46,377 nucleotides of DNA from Rubritepida sp. (GTDB lineage: Bacteria; Pseudomonadota; Alphaproteobacteria; Acetobacterales; Acetobacteraceae). The position numbers and the translations under genes were made by a program. The DNA is taken from assembly GCA_028291455.1 (NCBI GenBank), contig JAQGHY010000073.1, positions 1 to 46,377 on the forward strand, in the 5' to 3' direction. This document shows positions 43,054 through 46,377 of this stretch, one piece after another; within the stretch, counting starts at the first letter, position 1, and each line of letters begins with the position of its first letter. The notes below the pieces were generated by a model that saw only the letters and a list, made by a program, of their open reading frames with translations, did no database searches and had not been told where the DNA came from.

Positions 43054-43410
43054 GTGGTTCCTTTCCCCGCAACGGGTCCGGTCAATTTGACCGAGGCGGC
43101 GGACCGTATGCCGTGGTCCGAAGTGGATAAGGCACTCCGCGTCTGCGCTTTCGCGGGTGAAGCCGTTCTCGAGATCCGCGGCCTTAGCGATGCCGAGGAT
43201 GGCTACAGGCATGATGGGCTTTGTGACTTCACTTATGTGATCGTGACTGGCTATGGCGTTCTTCGCACCGCCGACACGAGGTTGGAATTCACCGCTGGAG
43301 ACGTGCTCTTCGTGCCTCGAGGATTCCCTCACAGCCTAGAACGTCTTGATGGCGACATAAGGCTGTGGAGGATATCGCTTGCCGCCGTCTTTAGCCCTGA
43401 CGGGGGATGA
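43054..43410 (+). CDS. cupin-domain protein
   Basis: A 118-residue single cupin. The second cupin motif is visible as FTAGDVLFVPRGFPHSLERL; the first is weak (GYRHDGLCDFTYVIVTGYG). A start GTG at 43054 with GGAGGG nearby is provisional. It may bind a small ligand or metal and work under the Crp/Fnr regulator just upstream. No specific enzyme can be named. Confidence 0.7.
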   Translation: MVPFPATGPVNLTEAADRMPWSEVDKALRVCAFAGEAVLEIRGLSDAEDGYRHDGLCDFTYVIVTGYGVLRTADTRLEFTAGDVLFVPRGFPHSLERLDGDIRLWRISLAAVFSPDGG

Positions 43411-43614
43411 GGCGGCGGGGTCCGTAACCGGGCAATGCTGGACTTTGATTCGGCTGGCCGGCTCCGTCGCTTGGCTTTACGAGAGCTGAGCCTAGCCGTT
43501 GAACTCCCGCGAGTCCGAGAGTCACGATGATGTGCGAGAAACGAAGGTGATGCCGAGGCAACGATGCGGGGGATTTGGCGCTGAGTTGGCGATGCAGTGA
43601 CGACCTAGACGCCG
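43411..43614. other. intergenic between convergent genes
   Basis: About 200 bases, no gene or clear terminator seen. Confidence 0.3.
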
Positions 43615-45564
43615 TCAGGCTTCTCCATCTGCCTTGGCCATCGCAGCTGCGATGGCCAGCCTCAGTTCTCTTTGGCTGAACGGTTTGCCGAGCCTGCGCA
43701 TCTTGATCGTGGGATTGAACGGCATCTCGCCGTAACCGGTGGCAAGCAGAATGCAAGTGCCCGGCCGTTCCGCCAAAACGGCTTCGGCCAACTGAGCACC
43801 CGTCATTCCGGGCATCGCAAAGTCGGTGATGAGAAGCTCGATTTCAGGATTTGAACGGAAGACGTCGAGAGCCTTCTTGGCGGTATGCGCCTCGAAGACC
43901 GTGTGTCCAAAATCTTCGAGCAGCGCGACCGTGTTCATAAGGATGATCGGATCATCATCGACAGCCAAAATAGTGAGGCGCGGGTCCTCGGAATGCGGGT
44001 CGAGGACGGCATCCTTGACGGTCACTTGCCGCACCATCTCATTCGCCGCCGGGAGCCAAATCTCTGCCGTTGTTCCGACGCCAAGCTCGCTCTTCAACTG
44101 AAACGTGCCTTGAAGCTGCTCGGCAAATCCGTGAATCATCGGCAACCCGAGACCGGTCCCTTTCCCCACACCCTTCGTTGTGAAGAACGGCTCTATGGCG
44201 CGCGCCAATGTTGCCTCGTCCATGCCCGTCCCAGTGTCGGTCACGCACAGGCTGACGTACCGGCCGGCGGCGAGCTGGCCGACTTCGGCGTTCCTCAATG
44301 AATGCTCGCGGGTCTGGATCGTAATGGTACCGCCTTCGGGCATGGCATCGCGCGCATTCACGACCAAATTGAGGAGCGCCATCTCAAGCTGATTCAGGTC
44401 CGCATTGACCGCGCTCACGCTCAGCGGAAAGCGCGTTTCGATATCCCAGGACGGCCCAAGCGAGCGCTGCAACAAGTCCGCCATGCCCATTACCATTTGA
44501 GGGATTTCCACCCGGACAGCAGTTAATTCCTGCCGGCGAGCAAAGGCCAGCATACGCTGGGTCAGCACCGCCCCGCGCTGAGCGCCCTCAACTGCATTGC
44601 TAATAAATTTGTGCATCACAGGTTCGTTGGGGAGGTGTTTTCGCGCGAGTTCGAGGCTGCTCAGGATCGCAGCCAGCAGATTGTTGAAGTCATGCGCAAT
44701 GCCGCCGGTCAACTGGCCGATCGCCTCCATCTTCTGTGACTGAAACAGTGCCTCGCGCGCCTTCTCGAGATTCTGCTGGGCTTGCTGGCGTTCCGTGACA
44801 TCGCGCGTGATCTTAGCAAAGCCGATGAGTTCACCGTTGTCATTGTGAACTGCGTCTATGACAACGCTGGCAAAGAACTGTGAACCGTCCTTGCGCAGCC
44901 TGCGACCCTCGGCGGCGTAGCGGCCCGTAGATCGTGCGATCTCCAGAGCCTGCGTAGGCATCCCTGTTTTGCGGTCCTCCTCGACATAGAACCGCGAGAA
45001 GTGCTGCCCGATGATCTCGCTGGGCAAATAGCCCTTGATGCGCTCAGCCCCCAAATTCCAGCTTGATACATTGCCGTTCACGTCGAGCATGTAGATTGCG
45101 TAGTCGGTGACGCTTTGAACAAGAAGCCTAAACTGCTGTTCGCTGCGACGCAGATTCCGTTCGGCTTCTCTTCGCTCGGTGAGGTCTCGAGTAATTTTGG
45201 CATAGCCCAGGATCGTGCCATCAACCGACTGGATCGGATCTATGACCACATGCGCCCAGAACTGGGTTCCGTCTTTGCGAATGCGCCAACCTTCGGCCTC
45301 GAACTTTCCGTCGCGTTTGGCAGTGGCGAGCGCGCGTTCCGGCAGTCCGGTGTCCCTGTCCTCCTGGGCGTAGAATTTGGAGAAGTGCTGCCCGATAATT
45401 TCTTCGCCCCGATAGCCCTTGAGGCGTTGGGCGCCGGCATTCCAGTTCGTGATGATTCCATCCGGACTGAGCATATAGATCGCGTAGTCCGTGATCGCAT
45501 CGACCAGCAGACGGTAATGATCCTCGGGTGGCAGCGTTGGGCTTTCGGTCGCGATTCGGTGCAT
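43615..45564 (-). CDS. hybrid sensor histidine kinase, PAS-PAS-HisKA-HATPase-REC
   Basis: A 649-residue soluble kinase. Two similar PAS domains occupy residues 15-135 and 140-265; both contain DYAIYML, a WN or WNLGA segment and GQHFS[KR]FY, evidence of internal duplication. HisKA carries phospho-His291 in GGIAHDFNNLL. The HATPase_c has LVVNARDAMPEGG (N-box) and DTGTGM with GKGTGLGLPM. The C-terminal receiver has Asp581 in LLITDFAMPG and Lys in RLGKPF. There is no membrane segment. A phosphorelay through its own receiver is expected. Partner regulator not adjacent. Confidence 0.93.
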   Translation of the reverse strand: MHRIATESPTLPPEDHYRLLVDAITDYAIYMLSPDGIITNWNAGAQRLKGYRGEEIIGQHFSKFYAQEDRDTGLPERALATAKRDGKFEAEGWRIRKDGTQFWAHVVIDPIQSVDGTILGYAKITRDLTERREAERNLRRSEQQFRLLVQSVTDYAIYMLDVNGNVSSWNLGAERIKGYLPSEIIGQHFSRFYVEEDRKTGMPTQALEIARSTGRYAAEGRRLRKDGSQFFASVVIDAVHNDNGELIGFAKITRDVTERQQAQQNLEKAREALFQSQKMEAIGQLTGGIAHDFNNLLAAILSSLELARKHLPNEPVMHKFISNAVEGAQRGAVLTQRMLAFARRQELTAVRVEIPQMVMGMADLLQRSLGPSWDIETRFPLSVSAVNADLNQLEMALLNLVVNARDAMPEGGTITIQTREHSLRNAEVGQLAAGRYVSLCVTDTGTGMDEATLARAIEPFFTTKGVGKGTGLGLPMIHGFAEQLQGTFQLKSELGVGTTAEIWLPAANEMVRQVTVKDAVLDPHSEDPRLTILAVDDDPIILMNTVALLEDFGHTVFEAHTAKKALDVFRSNPEIELLITDFAMPGMTGAQLAEAVLAERPGTCILLATGYGEMPFNPTIKMRRLGKPFSQRELRLAIAAAMAKADGEA

Positions 45565-45934
45565 CGCTTATAATATGCCGATGCACTGAACGTAGGAAAC
45601 TCCCGATATATTCCACACCATGGGAAGGCTTGTGCAGGGTCAAGGCCGAGCCGCACGGCGTTCGCCTCTGCCACCGCCGTTCCTCGGTGGCTGCGGTCTA
45701 AGGGCGGCGTCTCAGCTGCGCCTGGCAGGTACCGAGGCTTCGCGACGACAAAGAGCCGGCACCGTTCCTGAAAACACAGGCAGGAAGCAATTTGATGATT
45801 CGAACATCACTTGGCTTTGCCAGGCCGCAGAGCGAATGCTCCCCCACGCGCAGCGTTTCGCGCGGGCCTCGCTGAACCTGCGGGGGCCCGGGCTCGTAGC
45901 ACCTGGATCATCGGGTGCCGAACGGAGCCCGCGC
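45565..45934. other. intergenic, 370 bases
   Basis: Divergent promoter region between the hybrid kinase and the DUF3489 gene. A long plus frame runs through it but shows no family signal before the ATG at 45935. Confidence 0.35.
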
Positions 45935-46246
45935 ATGACCAAGCTATCGGACACCCAGGCGATCATTCTTAGCCAAGCCAGCCAGCACGCCGCTCTACTC
46001 GCCAGGGCACCAACAAACCTGCCGACAGGCGCGTGCCAAGCGGTGATCCGCAGCATGCTCAAGAACCTGTTGCTGGAGGAGGTGCCCGCACCGGCTGAGT
46101 ATCGCGACTTAAGCTGGCGACAGGACGACGACGCCTGGATCGCGCTGCGCATCACCACCGCCGGTCTTGGAGCCATAGGTTGCGAGATAGAGGGCCGAGC
46201 ACGACACCGACCGCGAGAAAAGCTGACCTTACGCGGCCGCAGGTAG
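45935..46246 (+). CDS. DUF3489-like small protein
   Basis: A 103-residue protein starting MTKLSDTQAIILSQASQHAA, with NLPTGACQAVIRSMLKNLLL, EEV and ALRITTAGLGAIGCE, matching the DUF3489 pattern (a small, helical, probably DNA-binding domain). The last 20 residues (ARHRPREKLTLRGRR) are basic and unlike the usual acidic or proline-rich tail. Its 3' end overlaps by 18 bases the end of the EAL gene on the other strand. The ribosome site GGAG lies 7 bases before ATG. Confidence 0.7.
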   Translation: MTKLSDTQAIILSQASQHAALLARAPTNLPTGACQAVIRSMLKNLLLEEVPAPAEYRDLSWRQDDDAWIALRITTAGLGAIGCEIEGRARHRPREKLTLRGRR

Positions 46247-46377
46247 TTTGCCACTGAGCCAAGCGTCTAGGGAATGCGGGTGCAACGGCCTGGAGAAGTA
46301 ATAACCCTGCACGGCATCGCACGCGCAATCCGTCACGAGCTCCAGTTGATCGGAGTCTTCGACCCCTTCGGCAATGA
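46229..46377 (-). CDS. EAL-domain phosphodiesterase, C-terminal end only
   Basis: The last 48 codons before TAA at 46229 read IAEGVEDSDQLELV, then CDAVQGYYFSRPLHP. These are the closing motifs of the EAL domain, which cleaves cyclic di-GMP. The catalytic EAL and DDFG motifs lie outside the window. The N-terminal architecture is unknown. Confidence 0.85.
   Translation of the reverse strand, partial: IAEGVEDSDQLELVTDCACDAVQGYYFSRPLHPHSLDAWLSGKLPAAA

Noticed and set aside
1-46377. CRISPR array or rRNA/tRNA genes
   Set aside because: No regularly spaced short repeats and no tRNA cloverleaf or rRNA-like segments were recognised by eye.

Overview
The window is high-GC, gene-dense bacterial DNA that fits an alphaproteobacterium, most likely Acetobacteraceae (Roseomonas-like). 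The reasons are six intact orphan Bug/TctC-type solute-binding proteins with no TctA/TctB partners, three HWE/PAS-type sensor kinases, a MucR/Ros relic, and an operator matching the alphaproteobacterial LexA box GTTC-N7-GTTC. The organism is an inference. I see no rRNA, tRNA or CRISPR array.

Regions. 1-9,538: partial DEAD-box helicase, diheme cytochrome c, aminotransferase-Bug operon, broken SMP-30 lactonase, a Bug gene followed by a GyrI-like protein, and an amidohydrolase divergent from a Bug gene. 9,614-20,423: mosaic mobile region. It holds a ParB-DNA methyltransferase between two paralogous HTH genes, a P4-like primase-helicase with an AlpA-like regulator, a minus-strand cassette centred on a QueC-like ATP pyrophosphatase behind a perfect LexA box, and a plus-strand serine-recombinase operon whose genes overlap by ATGA. 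20,424-25,700: decayed island with a broken HWE kinase, a second copy of the recombinase-associated HTH gene, an AT-rich TIR-Hint fusion gene and a twice-frameshifted SEC-C gene. 26,415-34,468: catabolic block: GntR regulator, Bug, TauD-type dioxygenase and SDR on the plus strand; then Bug and LysR divergent around a perfect palindrome, followed by enoyl-CoA hydratase and CoA transferase. 34,469-38,092: small stress-type proteins, another Bug and a Bug stump. 38,093-46,377: signalling block: lone receiver, broken SRAP peptidase, LOV-HWE kinase, Crp/Fnr regulator, cupin, PAS-PAS-kinase-receiver hybrid, DUF3489 protein, and the end of an EAL-domain gene.

The most unusual items are the TIR-Hint fusion at 22,275-23,498 and the SOS-boxed QueC-like cassette at 15,086-17,844. 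Neither matches a defence system layout I can name. A second theme is decay: I count about a dozen single-nucleotide frameshifts, nearly all in accessory or small genes (about 7 kb), and none in about 28 kb of long metabolic, regulatory and replication genes. That pattern argues for real gene erosion rather than uniform sequencing error.
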